This document shows positions 1 through 8,386 of a stretch of 64,000 bases of DNA, in pieces (the stretch's first letter is position 1; the number at the start of each line of letters is the position of its first letter). Where the stretch lies: positions 248,001 to 312,000 of the forward strand of contig NZ_JTDB02000001.1 of assembly GCF_000785435.2 (NCBI RefSeq), read 5' to 3'. The DNA is from Paraburkholderia sacchari. GTDB taxonomy: Bacteria > Pseudomonadota > Gammaproteobacteria > Burkholderiales > Burkholderiaceae. Under the pieces are notes generated by a model. That model was not told the origin of the DNA and did not search any database. It saw only the letters and a list, made by a program, of their open reading frames with translations. Position numbers and translations under genes: made by a program.

Positions 1-171
1 ATAGCAGAGCATGCGCGTTTTCGGCGCCAGGCGCGGATTGCTGAGCGTGGGGAACTGGCCGCCCGGAACGAACTGGGCGCAGGCGGATGTTGCAGGTGCG
101 GCAGGCGCGGCGGGTGCGGCAAACACATGGCCGGCGAGGGCCATGGTCAGGCAGGCAAACAGCTTCTTCAT
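1..171 (-). CDS. Secreted protein, N-terminal fragment (possible DNA/RNA non-specific endonuclease)
   Basis: The gene runs off the left edge of the window, so only its first 57 codons are visible. They begin MKKLFACLTMALAGHVFA, a typical Sec signal peptide with probable cleavage after VFA. An Ala/Pro-rich linker follows, then CAQFVPGGQFPTL and LAPKTRMLCY. The pattern of Cys-Ala-Gln-Phe, a Gly-Gly-x-x-Pro stretch and a second Cys resembles the start of the mature part of Burkholderia DNA/RNA non-specific endonucleases. That is recalled similarity only, because the catalytic region lies outside the window. The product should be exported to the periplasm or beyond. Confidence 0.5.
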   Translation of the reverse strand, partial: MKKLFACLTMALAGHVFAAPAAPAAPATSACAQFVPGGQFPTLSNPRLAPKTRMLCY

Positions 172-341
172 CGGCAAATCGGCAAACCAGCGAGTCGGGA
201 ATGGCCCCGGGAACGCGCGAGCGGCGCGCGGGTCGTGCGCGGCGTTGCATTCCTGAAAGGGCCCGTAAGGGCGTGAAAGTATAGCGGGCGGGACTGGGCG
301 TGGCCAACTTGAAGTCAGTTGTGCGCGCGCAGCAAAACAAT

Positions 342-417
342 GCGGCGCCGCCAGAAAGGCGACGCCGCAAGACAGGAAAAACAGGAAGGGTGCATCGCGC
401 AGGCTACGCGCGATGCA
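342..417 (-). terminator. Two hairpins downstream of the 418-777 gene
   Basis: Directly after the stop codon of the minus-strand gene is a perfect hairpin with 10-bp arms, TGCATCGCGC (391-400) and GCGCGATGCA (408-417). A second stem, interrupted by one mismatch, lies at 342-352 and 358-368; on the minus strand it is followed by ATTGTTTT. Read on the minus strand, these are good candidates for transcription termination. Confidence 0.55.
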
Positions 418-777
418 TTAGTCCGCGAACAGCGCGTTTTCGGCATGGACCGACTGACGGTCCACGGCCTGCAAACGCCATTGGCCTTCCATGTGCGCGT
501 GCGAGTTCTCGCACGACCACGTGGCGTCGCCATGGGCAGAGCTGATTTCCTGGCGGCGGTTCACGTGCAGGCCGCGCAGGGTGCAGAGCGGCGCATCGTC
601 GAGCGGCGCACATAGCGCCGTCACGCCATCTGCGTCGCGCATCTCTCCCCAAGCGGGAAGATCGATGCCTTCATGCGACTCGCGCGACCAGCGTTGCTGG
701 TCGGTGTCGAGCCAGAGCACCGCAAAGTCGTGGTTCACAGTCGGGTCCGAACCGTTGATCAAAATAGTCAATCGCAT
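418..777 (-). CDS. Hypothetical protein, 119 aa
   Basis: The 119-residue product begins MRLTILINGSDPTVNHDF and is rich in Asp, His and Trp. It has no signal peptide or membrane segment. I do not recognise a domain. The gene is bounded by a strong hairpin just after the stop, and a 338-bp gap to the divergent rubrerythrin gene leaves room for its own promoter, so it looks like a real monocistronic gene. The ATG at 777 is the natural start. There is no evidence for its function. Confidence 0.6.
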   Translation of the reverse strand: MRLTILINGSDPTVNHDFAVLWLDTDQQRWSRESHEGIDLPAWGEMRDADGVTALCAPLDDAPLCTLRGLHVNRRQEISSAHGDATWSCENSHAHMEGQWRLQAVDRQSVHAENALFAD

Positions 778-1115
778 GTGAGCTCCGAAATGGCTTCAAA
801 GGGCGCGCGGGCGGGCGCGCGAATCTGGCCGAAATCCAAGTCTAGGTCGGATGGTTCGGTGTTCAAGGCGTTTATTCATATATTGGGAGAGGCCCGTCCT
901 ACAGGCCCGCCGCATAAGGGTGTGCAGCGGTGCGGCAAGGTGTCGCCGGTCCGGAGACCGTCCGGCTATCGGCGGGATTGAAAATCACAATTGGGAACGC
1001 AAACGACATTTCCTAAATTGATAGAGCGGCGTAGTCCGCGCTCATGCCCTGCTGCACCGCACGAAGATGCGCAGCGCCGCGTCCCCCCGAATCCGGAAGA
1101 TTGAAGGAGGCATAG
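778..1115. other. Divergent intergenic region before the rubrerythrin gene
   Basis: No gene is evident in this gap. The part nearest the rubrerythrin gene (about 976-1030) is richer in A and T than the surroundings and is the likely promoter zone. A strong Shine-Dalgarno sequence, AAGGAGG, lies at 1103-1109, seven bases before the ATG at 1116. I could not identify a convincing FNR, OxyR or Fur site. Confidence 0.4.
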
Positions 1116-1538
1116 ATGGCACAGCTCAAAGGCTCGAAGACGGAACAAAACCTCAAGGACGCCTTCGCGGGCGAATCGCAGGCGAATCGCCGCTACCTTT
1201 ATTTCGCGGCCAAGGCCGATGTGGAAGGCCAGAACGACGTCGCCGCGCTGTTCCGCTCGACCGCCGAAGGCGAAACCGGCCACGCGCACGGCCACCTCGA
1301 GTATCTGGAAGCCGTGGGCGACCCGGCGACAGGCCTGCCGTTCGGCAGTTCGCGTCTGAATCTGCAGTCGGCGATCGCGGGCGAAACGCACGAATACACG
1401 GATATGTACCCGGGCATGGCCAAGGTCGCGCGCGACGAAGGCTTCGACGAAATCGCCAACTGGTTCGAGACGCTCGCCAAGGCGGAGCGCAGCCACGCGA
1501 ACCGCTATACGAAGGCGCTAGAAGTTCTGGCCGACTAG
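1116..1538 (+). CDS. Rubrerythrin family protein (ferritin-like diiron protein)
   Basis: This is a 140-residue ferritin-like four-helix protein with the repeated diiron ligand motifs of rubrerythrins: ESQANRRY near residue 19, [10 protein letters not shown] near 52, ETHEYTDMY near 91 and [10 protein letters not shown] near 123. It lacks the C-terminal rubredoxin domain (no Cys pairs), so it must receive electrons from a partner. Rubrerythrins reduce hydrogen peroxide in the cytoplasm. The gene is first in a same-strand set with an Fe-S oxidoreductase and a DUF3501 protein, a recurrent arrangement that suggests they share an electron-transfer task. The start is supported by AAGGAGG seven bases upstream. 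Confidence 0.93.
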   Translation: MAQLKGSKTEQNLKDAFAGESQANRRYLYFAAKADVEGQNDVAALFRSTAEGETGHAHGHLEYLEAVGDPATGLPFGSSRLNLQSAIAGETHEYTDMYPGMAKVARDEGFDEIANWFETLAKAERSHANRYTKALEVLAD

Positions 1539-1665
1539 GGCCGCGGTCACAGGGCCACACCACCGCGCGCGAGGCTCGCCCGCGCGCGTGCTGTTTTTTT
1601 TGCGTGCGTTTTTCGTGCGCCCGCGCGAACGCACCCTTATAACCAGAACTAGAACCGGAGACGTC

Positions 1666-3015
1666 ATGCCCCACAAGGAAGGCAGTCTCGAAGCGCCGAC
1701 CCGCCACCCGCTCGACTGGCGCTCGGACGCGTTCTACGATCAGGCGCAGCTCGACACCGAGCTTGCACGCGTGTTCGATATCTGCGCGGGTTGCCGGCGC
1801 TGCGTTTCGCTCTGCGGCGCGTTCCCGGCGCTATTCGATCTCGTCGACGAAACCGACACCGGCGAAGCCGAAGACGTCGACAAAGCCCAGTTTTCGAAAG
1901 TGGTCGACCAGTGCTATCTGTGCGACCTCTGCTACATGACGAAGTGTCCTTATGTGCCGCCGCATCCGTGGAACGTGGATTTTCCGCACCTGATGCTGCG
2001 CGCGAAGGCCATTCATTACCGCAACGGCGAGGTGCAGCTGCGCGACCGCGTGCTTTCGAACACCGATGCGCTCGGCCATCTCGCGGGCATTCCGGTCGTC
2101 ACGCAAACCGTCAACGCGGTGAACGGCACGAAGGCGATGCGCGCGGTGATGGAAGATGCGCTCGGCGTGGACCGCAAAGCGTGGCTGCCGTCGTTTGCCG
2201 CGCGCAAGTTCCGCAGCGCGGCAAGCAAGGCCACGGCGAGCGAGGTGCGCGACGGCGAGCGCACGCCGGGCAAGGTCGCGATCTACGCGACCTGCTACGT
2301 GAACTTCAACGAGCCGGGCATCGGCCACGACCTGCTGGCGGTGCTCGATCACAACGCCATTCCTTACGTGCTGGTGAAGAGCGAGGCGTGCTGCGGCATG
2401 CCGCTGCTCGAACAGGGCAACCTCGAAGGCGTGGCGAAGAAGCAGGCCGAGAACATGCCGGTGCTCGCGCAGTACGCGCGCGAAGGCTATGCGCTGCTGG
2501 GCGCGGTGCCCAGTTGCGTGCTGATGTACAAGCACGAACTGCCGCTGATGTTCCCCGACGACGCCGACACGCGCGCCGTGAGCGAAGCGTTCTGGGATCC
2601 GTTCGAATACTTCGTGGCGCGCAACCGCGACGGCTTGCTAAAAACCGACTTCCGCACGCCGCTTGGCAATGTCTCGTATCACGTGCCTTGCCACGCGCGC
2701 GTGCAGAACATCGGCCGCAAGACATCGGACCTGCTCTCGCTCGTGCCTGAAACCAAGGTCAACGTGGTCGAGCGCTGCTCCGGTCATGCGGGCACGTTTG
2801 GCGTGAAGAAGGAATTTCACGCGATGGCGATGAAGATCGGCACGCCCGTGTTCAAGCAGATGGCGCAAGGCGAGCCCGATTTCGTCTCCTCGGATTGCCA
2901 GCTCGCGGGGCATCACATCGCGCAGGGCATCGACGAGAACAAGCTCGGCAACGCCGAAGGCGGCCCGCCGCTTGCGCATCCGCTCACGCTGCTGCGCCGC
3001 GCCTATGGCATTTGA
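1666..3015 (+). CDS. (Fe-S)-binding protein, GlpC / heterodisulfide reductase subunit D-like
   Basis: The 449-residue protein has two N-terminal [4Fe-4S] ferredoxin motifs: CAGCRRCVSLC near residue 42, and CYLCDLCYMTKCPYVPP near residue 85. Two CCG-type cysteine-rich domains follow; EACCGMP and VPCHARVQ with ERCSGHAG mark their cysteine clusters. This is the architecture of GlpC and HdrD-like Fe-S oxidoreductases. Lying between a rubrerythrin gene and a DUF3501 gene, it probably passes electrons within a peroxide-response or redox complex; the partner is inferred from context. An in-frame upstream extension exists, but the ATG at 1666 has a purine-rich site (ACCGGAG) before it and gives the normal family N-terminus. 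Confidence 0.9.
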   Translation: MPHKEGSLEAPTRHPLDWRSDAFYDQAQLDTELARVFDICAGCRRCVSLCGAFPALFDLVDETDTGEAEDVDKAQFSKVVDQCYLCDLCYMTKCPYVPPHPWNVDFPHLMLRAKAIHYRNGEVQLRDRVLSNTDALGHLAGIPVVTQTVNAVNGTKAMRAVMEDALGVDRKAWLPSFAARKFRSAASKATASEVRDGERTPGKVAIYATCYVNFNEPGIGHDLLAVLDHNAIPYVLVKSEACCGMPLLEQGNLEGVAKKQAENMPVLAQYAREGYALLGAVPSCVLMYKHELPLMFPDDADTRAVSEAFWDPFEYFVARNRDGLLKTDFRTPLGNVSYHVPCHARVQNIGRKTSDLLSLVPETKVNVVERCSGHAGTFGVKKEFHAMAMKIGTPVFKQMAQGEPDFVSSDCQLAGHHIAQGIDENKLGNAEGGPPLAHPLTLLRRAYGI

Positions 3016-3042
3016 TGAGCATTCACGCATGAGGCACACCTG

Positions 3043-3624
3043 ATGACGATCGCAAGAAATTCGCTGCTCTCGCTCGAAGCCTATGCGAAGCAGCGCACCG
3101 AGATGCGTAACCGCATCATCGAGCACAAGAAGCGCCGCGCCGTGGCGCTCGGCAATCATCTGACCTTTCTCTTCGAAGACGAGGCGACGATCCGCTACCA
3201 GATCCAGGAGATGCTGCACATCGAGAAGATCTTCGAGGAAGACGGCATTCAGGGCGAACTCGACGCCTATTTGCCGCTGGTGCCGGATGGCAGCAACCTC
3301 AAGGCCACGATGCAGATCGAGTACGAGAGCGAGATCGAGCGGCGCGCGGCGCTCGCGCGGCTCATCGGCATTGAAGACCGCGTATTTCTGCAGGTGGAGG
3401 GCGAGCCGCCCGTCTACGCCATCGCCGACGAAGACCTCGAGCGCGACAATGACGAGAAGACCTCGGCGGTGCACTTCGTGCGCTTCGAATTCACGCCGCA
3501 AATGAAAAAGCGCCTGCGCGACGGCGCGGCGCTCATGATCGGCTGCGATCATCCGAACTATCGCGTGCCGGACCAGATCATCGACTCTGACGTGCGCGAC
3601 GCGCTCGTGAAGGATCTCGATTGA
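3043..3624 (+). CDS. DUF3501 family protein
   Basis: The 193-residue soluble protein begins MTIARNSLLSLEAYAKQR and contains the charged helical stretch IIEHKKRRAVALGNHLTFLFEDE, characteristic of DUF3501. It lies 27 bp after the Fe-S oxidoreductase gene and is almost certainly co-transcribed with it. DUF3501 proteins recur beside rubrerythrin and GlpC-like Fe-S proteins, but their biochemical role is not established. There are no Cys clusters, so it is not itself an Fe-S protein. Confidence 0.88.
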   Translation: MTIARNSLLSLEAYAKQRTEMRNRIIEHKKRRAVALGNHLTFLFEDEATIRYQIQEMLHIEKIFEEDGIQGELDAYLPLVPDGSNLKATMQIEYESEIERRAALARLIGIEDRVFLQVEGEPPVYAIADEDLERDNDEKTSAVHFVRFEFTPQMKKRLRDGAALMIGCDHPNYRVPDQIIDSDVRDALVKDLD

Positions 3625-3648
3625 AGCCTTCGCGCTTCATGCTGCGCC

Positions 3649-4110
3649 TCAGACGTTCTTGCGGTACATGACGAAGCCGGGCTTGTCGGCCACGCCGTCG
3701 TAAAGGCGCATGGCCGTGTGATTCGTCTCGTGCGTGTGCCAGTAGACGCGCGCCGAATTCGAGGCCTTCGCGTGCGCGTATACCGCTTCGATCAGCGCGC
3801 GTCCCACGCCCTTGCCGCGTGCGTCCTCGCTCGTGAACAGATCCTGCAAATAGCAGATCGGGCCATCGAGCGTGGTGTTGCGGTGGTAGATGAAGTGCAC
3901 GAGGCCCACTACGCGTTCGCCCTGCAGCGCGACGAAGGCATGCATGGGCTCGTAGCCGTCGAAGAAGCGCGTCCACGTGGTCTGCGTGATCGCCTCGGGC
4001 AGCGCGGTCGGGCCGGAGCGGCCATAGAAATGGTTATAGCCGTCCCAGAGCGGGCGCCATGCGTCGTAGTCGGCGGGCGTGACTTCGCGCACGTGAATCG
4101 TCGGGTTCAA
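3649..4110 (-). CDS. GNAT family N-acetyltransferase
   Basis: The 153-residue GNAT protein has the acetyl-CoA-binding motif TSEDARGKGVGRALIEAV near residue 90 (R-x-x-G-x-G/A type). It also has a C-terminal HTHETNHTAMRLYD segment, usual in acetyltransferases of small amines or amino acids. The substrate is unknown. The best start is TTG at 4110, because AAGGAG sits six bases upstream; a longer reading to 4200 has no ribosome site and adds a non-homologous Arg-rich tail. The gene is divergent from the MocR regulator across about 100 bp, so that regulator may control it. Confidence 0.87.
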   Translation of the reverse strand: MNPTIHVREVTPADYDAWRPLWDGYNHFYGRSGPTALPEAITQTTWTRFFDGYEPMHAFVALQGERVVGLVHFIYHRNTTLDGPICYLQDLFTSEDARGKGVGRALIEAVYAHAKASNSARVYWHTHETNHTAMRLYDGVADKPGFVMYRKNV

Positions 4111-4212
4111 ATTCGTTCTCCTTGGGCTTGTGGGTTTGCCGCAGCGCCAGCGTAAGCGATTTGTGGCACCATTTTTAGTCCCACTCAAGCCGCAAAACAT
4201 GGAGCCACGAAA

Positions 4213-5724
4213 TTGGACTACGCGCTGATGATGGCCGCTTACGAGCGCCGTGCGCGCGCGAGCGCTTCACGACGCCTCACGCAGCAGGACCTGCTCTACG
4301 AGAGCCTGCGCCGCGCGATTCTCGACGGCGACATCGTGTGCGGCACGCGCCTCGCTTCGAGCCGCACGCTAGCCGAGGAGCTGGGCATCGCGCGCAATTC
4401 GGTGCTCTATGCGTATGAGCGGCTAGTGGAAGAGGGCTTCATCACCGCTACGCGCCATGGCTCCGTCGTCAACGGCGTGAAGCCGGGCGTGGCCCCGCCC
4501 GCCACGCGCGTGCCGCTGCACGACGACACCGCGCCGCTGCTGTCGCGCCGCGTGCGCGAGCTGCCGCCGCGCCGCGCGTCGGGCGACGGCGTGACGGCAT
4601 TGCGTCCCGGCACGCCCGCGCTCGACGCGTTTCCGCTCGCACAGTGGCGCACGAGCGTCGAGCGCGCGATGCGCGAGACGGACCCGGGCGAACTGGGCTA
4701 CGGCGACAGCGCGGGCCTGCCGGTGCTGCGCCACGCCATCGCGCAGTACGTGCGCGTGTCGCGCGGCGTGCGCTGCCAGCCCGAGCAGGTGTTCATCACA
4801 GACGGCACGCAAACGAGCCTCGCGCTGTGCGCGCGCTTTTTCGCGGACGAAGGCGAGCGCGTGTGGATCGAAAATCCGGGCTATCTGGGCGCGCGCGTGG
4901 CGATGCTGGCGGCCGGGCTCACGCTCGTGCCGGTGCCGGTGGACGCCGCGGGCATGGCAGCGCGCGATGAGGACTGGCGCGTAGCGCCGCCGCGTCTCGT
5001 GTATCTCACGCCTTCGCATCAATATCCGCTCGGCTGCGTGTTGAGCCTGGAGCGGCGTCTCGCGCTGATCGAGCACGCGCGCGCGTGCGGCGCATGGATC
5101 ATCGAAGACGACTACGACAGCGAGCTGCGCCACGATGGCCCGCCGCTGCCATCGATCCAGGGCCTCGCGGACGACTCGCCCGTGATCTACCTGGGCACCT
5201 TCAGCAAGACGCTTTTTCCGGCGCTGCGCCTGGGCTTCATGATCGTGCCGCGCCAGGTTGTGGCGCAGGTGGCGGCGGCGCATCGCACGCTCATGCGCCA
5301 GGGTCGCGTGGCCGAGCAGGCGGCGCTCGCGGACTTCATCGAAAGCGGCCGCTACGCGCGGCATCTGCGCCGCATGCGCAAGCTCTACGAGACGCGCCGC
5401 AACGGCCTCGTGGCCGCGATCGAAAAGCACCTCGCGGGGCTCATGACAGTGTCCGCCGACGCGGGCGGCATGCACCTGAGCGTGCGTCTGGACGCGCCGC
5501 TCGCGGACGTGGCCGTGAGCGAGGCGGCGCGCGCACGCGGTCTTGCGCTTTCGGCGCTCAGTGCGTTTTGTCTCGACGGCGAGGAGGGGCGCTCGAATCG
5601 CGAAGCAGTCCGCTACAACGGCTTCCTGCTCGGCTACGCGGAGGCCACGCCCGAGGCCTCGGACGTGCTCATGGCAGCGCTGGCGGATGTGTTGAAGGCG
5701 ATGCTCTCGAGGCAGACGCCTTAA
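4213..5724 (+). CDS. MocR/PdxR-type transcriptional regulator (GntR HTH + aminotransferase-like domain)
   Basis: The 503-residue fusion has an N-terminal GntR winged helix (about residues 22-90, with SSRTLAEELGIARNSVLYAYERLVEE as recognition region, written here only as a landmark spanning residues 56-81) and a fold-type I aminotransferase domain. That domain keeps the PLP lysine in GTFSKTLFPALRLGF. Such proteins sense PLP adducts of amino compounds; GabR and PdxR are known members. It lies beside the polyamine genes, so regulation of putrescine or GABA metabolism is plausible but inferred. The start is TTG at 4213 with GGAG eight bases before; ATG at 4228 is an alternative. Its 3' end overlaps the convergent oxidase gene by four bases. 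Confidence 0.9.
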   Translation: MDYALMMAAYERRARASASRRLTQQDLLYESLRRAILDGDIVCGTRLASSRTLAEELGIARNSVLYAYERLVEEGFITATRHGSVVNGVKPGVAPPATRVPLHDDTAPLLSRRVRELPPRRASGDGVTALRPGTPALDAFPLAQWRTSVERAMRETDPGELGYGDSAGLPVLRHAIAQYVRVSRGVRCQPEQVFITDGTQTSLALCARFFADEGERVWIENPGYLGARVAMLAAGLTLVPVPVDAAGMAARDEDWRVAPPRLVYLTPSHQYPLGCVLSLERRLALIEHARACGAWIIEDDYDSELRHDGPPLPSIQGLADDSPVIYLGTFSKTLFPALRLGFMIVPRQVVAQVAAAHRTLMRQGRVAEQAALADFIESGRYARHLRRMRKLYETRRNGLVAAIEKHLAGLMTVSADAGGMHLSVRLDAPLADVAVSEAARARGLALSALSAFCLDGEEGRSNREAVRYNGFLLGYAEATPEASDVLMAALADVLKAMLSRQTP

Positions 5725-7025
5725 AACATCTCCATCACCCGGTGATACATCATGCCGATCTCGAGCGCGGGCCTGCGCCACGCGGGACCGCCCGGAAAGC
5801 GCGCGTGACGCACTCGCGAAAACAGATCGAACGCCGCGCGCTCGCCCGCAATCGCCTGGGCAACCACGCGCCCCGCGATGCCCGTGAGCGCCACGCCGTG
5901 CCCTGAAAAGCCCTGCACGTAGTAATAATTCGGATCGACCGCGCCGAAGTCGGGCGCGCGATTGCGCGTGACATCCACGAAGCCGCCCCATGCGTATTCC
6001 ACGTTCACGCCTTCGAGTTGCGGGAACACGCCGGTCATGCGCTGCTTCATCGATTCGGTGAGTTGCGCGGGCGCCGCACCCGTCGAATCGGCGCGGCCGC
6101 CGAACAGCAGACGGTCATCGGCCGAAAGCCGGAAATAGTCGAGGAAGAAGTTGTTGTCGCAAATGGCCGCGCGGCCGGGAATCAGCGCTTGCGCGCGCGT
6201 CCGCCCGAGCGGCTCCGTGGCGATGATGTACGAGGCGATGGGCGCAATGCGCGCCGCGATGGGCGCGGGCAGCACGCCGCCAGGCGTGGCGTTGCAGCAC
6301 GACACCACGAAGCGGCAGCGCACCTCGCCGCGCGCGGTCCTCACGACCGGCCGCGCGCCTCGCGCGACGTCGAGCGCGCGCGAGTGGGCGAACAGTCGAG
6401 CGCCTTCCTTGCGCGCCGCATCGGCGAGACCGAGGCAGTACTTGAGCGGATGCAGATGCCCCGAGAACGGATCGTAGGCGCCCGCCAGAAAGCTCTGCGA
6501 ATTTACGCGCGCACGGGTGGCGTCGGTGTCGAGCCATTCGAGCTTGTCGTAGCCCCAGCGCGTGCGCGCGGCATCCATCCATGCGCGCAGGTCGGGCACG
6601 CGCTTGGGCTTTGTAGCAACCGTCACGTAGCCTGGTGTGAAATCGCAATCGATGCCATGGCGCGCGATGCGCTCGCGCACGAGCGCGACGCCCTCGATGG
6701 ACAGCGCCCATGCTGCGCGTATGCCCGCTTCGCCAAGCTGTTTTTCGAGCACTTCGTCTTTCGCGAAGCCCACCAGCGTCTGGCCGCCGTTGCGCCCCGA
6801 GGCGCCCCACCCGGGCCGATGCGCATCGAGCACCACGACCGAGAGCCCGCGCGCGCGGCACTCCAGCGCCACCGAAAGCCCCGCGAAGCCCGCGCCGATC
6901 ACGCAGACATCGGCGTCGATCACGCCTTCCAGCACGGGGTCGTCGTCGGCGGGGCGCGTGGCGGTGGCTTCGTAGTACGAGTCGCGGGCGAGCAGGTCCG
7001 CCTGGGCGTCGAGGTCGAAAGTCAT
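5721..7025 (-). CDS. FAD-dependent oxidoreductase, PuuB-like (second copy)
   Basis: The 434-residue DAO-family flavoprotein has the dinucleotide motif VIGAGFAGLSVALE near residue 39. It also has GWGASGRNGGQ near residue 75, the sequence typical of gamma-glutamylputrescine oxidases, and a C-terminal QGFSGHGVALTGIAG FAD-contact segment. PuuB oxidises gamma-glutamylputrescine to gamma-glutamyl-aminobutyraldehyde. Its start codon overlaps the stop of the upstream paralogue (ATGA), so the two are translationally coupled. Sequence divergence between the copies suggests different substrates, for example another gamma-glutamylated polyamine; this is inference. Confidence 0.88.
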   Translation of the reverse strand: MTFDLDAQADLLARDSYYEATATRPADDDPVLEGVIDADVCVIGAGFAGLSVALECRARGLSVVVLDAHRPGWGASGRNGGQTLVGFAKDEVLEKQLGEAGIRAAWALSIEGVALVRERIARHGIDCDFTPGYVTVATKPKRVPDLRAWMDAARTRWGYDKLEWLDTDATRARVNSQSFLAGAYDPFSGHLHPLKYCLGLADAARKEGARLFAHSRALDVARGARPVVRTARGEVRCRFVVSCCNATPGGVLPAPIAARIAPIASYIIATEPLGRTRAQALIPGRAAICDNNFFLDYFRLSADDRLLFGGRADSTGAAPAQLTESMKQRMTGVFPQLEGVNVEYAWGGFVDVTRNRAPDFGAVDPNYYYVQGFSGHGVALTGIAGRVVAQAIAGERAAFDLFSRVRHARFPGGPAWRRPALEIGMMYHRVMEMF

Positions 7026-8317
7026 CAGAGCAAATCCTTCATTCGATACCATGCCATCGCGAGCACGAGGGCAGGGGTTCGCAGTGTAGCGCCGCCGGGA
7101 AAGTCGCGGTGGCGGATCTTGCCGAACAGGTCGAAGCGCGCGGCCTGGCCGTGAATCGCTTCGGCAATCAGCGTGCCCGCGAGACCCGTGGTGTTTACGC
7201 CGTGGCCCGAGAAGCCCTGCGCAAAGTACACGGTAGGGGATAGGCGGCCGAAATGCGGCGCGCGGTTCATCGTGATGTCGACGAAGCCGCCCCACGCGTA
7301 TTCCACCTTCACGTCGGCGAGTTGCGGGAAGGTCTTGAGCATGTCCGCGCGCATCGCTTCGCCCAGATTGCGCGGCGCGAGCTTCGAGTAGCTGACCTTG
7401 CCGCCCCACAGGAGCCGCGTGTCGGGCGCCGGGCGGAAGTAATCGAGCACGAAGCGGCTGTCGCACACGGCGGTCTGCGCCGGCATCAGCGCGGCCATGC
7501 GTTCAGTGCCGAGCGCTTCGGTCGCGATCACATAGGTGCCGACTGGCATGATCTTGCGCGCGAGTTGCGGCGCGAGCGTGCCGAGATACGTGTTGCACGC
7601 GAGCACGACGAATTTCGCGCGCACCTGGCCCTGCGCCGCTTCGACGATATGCCCGCCATGCTCGTCGCGAATGCGCGTGACCGCGCTGTCCTCGAAGATT
7701 CGCACGCCTGCTTCGCGCGCCGCGCGTGCGAGGCCGAGCGTGTAGTTGAGCGGATGCAGATGCCCGCTATCGGGATCGTAAAGGCCGCCGGGATAGCGCG
7801 CCGAATTCACGTACTGGCCCACGCCCTCGCCATCGACGTAACGGAACCGGTCATAGCCGAAGCGCTTCGCGGCTTCGTCGCGCGAGCGCTTGAGGTCGTC
7901 CACGTCGCGCGGCTTGTTCGCGGCGGTGAAGTAGCCCGGCGTGAGCGCGCAATCGATCTGGTGCCGTGCCACGCGCGACTTCACGATGTCGAGCGTTTCG
8001 AGGCCCATCGCCCAGATCTGCTTGACCTCGTCTTCGTTCATGAACTGCGCGAACGTGTCCATGCCGCACGCGAAGCCGCCGATCAACTGGCCGCCGTTGC
8101 GTCCGCTCGCGGCCCAGCCGACTCGCGAAGCTTCGAGAAGCGCCACGCGATAGCCGCGTTCGGCGAGATTGAGCGCTGCCGAGACGCCCGTGAGGCCCGC
8201 GCCGATCACGCAGACGTCGGCGTCCAGCGCGCCTTGCAGCACGGGGTGGCGGGTCGTGTCGTTGATGCTGGCCGCGTACCACGACGGCGCATGAGGTTGA
8301 TTGGCGAATTTGAGCAT
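7025..8317 (-). CDS. puuB: Gamma-glutamylputrescine oxidase (PuuB-like)
   Basis: The 430-residue FAD-dependent oxidoreductase begins MLKFANQPHAPSWYAAS. It has VIGAGLTGVSAALN near residue 37, GWAASGRNGGQLIGG near 70, and QGFSGHGVNTTGLAG near the C-terminus. These are PuuB signatures: oxidation of gamma-glutamylputrescine in the cytoplasm with FAD and oxygen. The ATG at 8317 matches the family N-terminus; an in-frame extension to 8383 runs back through a terminator hairpin and is unlikely. It is followed by a coupled paralogue, and puuA, puuD and puuC lie in the same locus. Confidence 0.88.
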   Translation of the reverse strand: MLKFANQPHAPSWYAASINDTTRHPVLQGALDADVCVIGAGLTGVSAALNLAERGYRVALLEASRVGWAASGRNGGQLIGGFACGMDTFAQFMNEDEVKQIWAMGLETLDIVKSRVARHQIDCALTPGYFTAANKPRDVDDLKRSRDEAAKRFGYDRFRYVDGEGVGQYVNSARYPGGLYDPDSGHLHPLNYTLGLARAAREAGVRIFEDSAVTRIRDEHGGHIVEAAQGQVRAKFVVLACNTYLGTLAPQLARKIMPVGTYVIATEALGTERMAALMPAQTAVCDSRFVLDYFRPAPDTRLLWGGKVSYSKLAPRNLGEAMRADMLKTFPQLADVKVEYAWGGFVDITMNRAPHFGRLSPTVYFAQGFSGHGVNTTGLAGTLIAEAIHGQAARFDLFGKIRHRDFPGGATLRTPALVLAMAWYRMKDLL

Positions 8318-8330
8318 AGAGAAAGCGTAC

Positions 8331-8375
8331 AAAAAAGCGGGCGGAGCGGGGAGCGTTCGCTCCCGCTGCCGCCCG
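8331..8375 (-). terminator. Strong intrinsic terminator between the porin gene and puuB
   Basis: On the minus strand a long GC-rich hairpin forms between arms CGGGCGG (8338-8344) and CCGCCCG (8369-8375), extended inward by GCGGGGAGCG and CGCTCCCGC. It is followed by a run of six T. This is a canonical rho-independent terminator just after the porin gene and only 14 bases before the puuB start. Confidence 0.85.
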
Positions 8376-8386
8376 TTGCGCACTCG

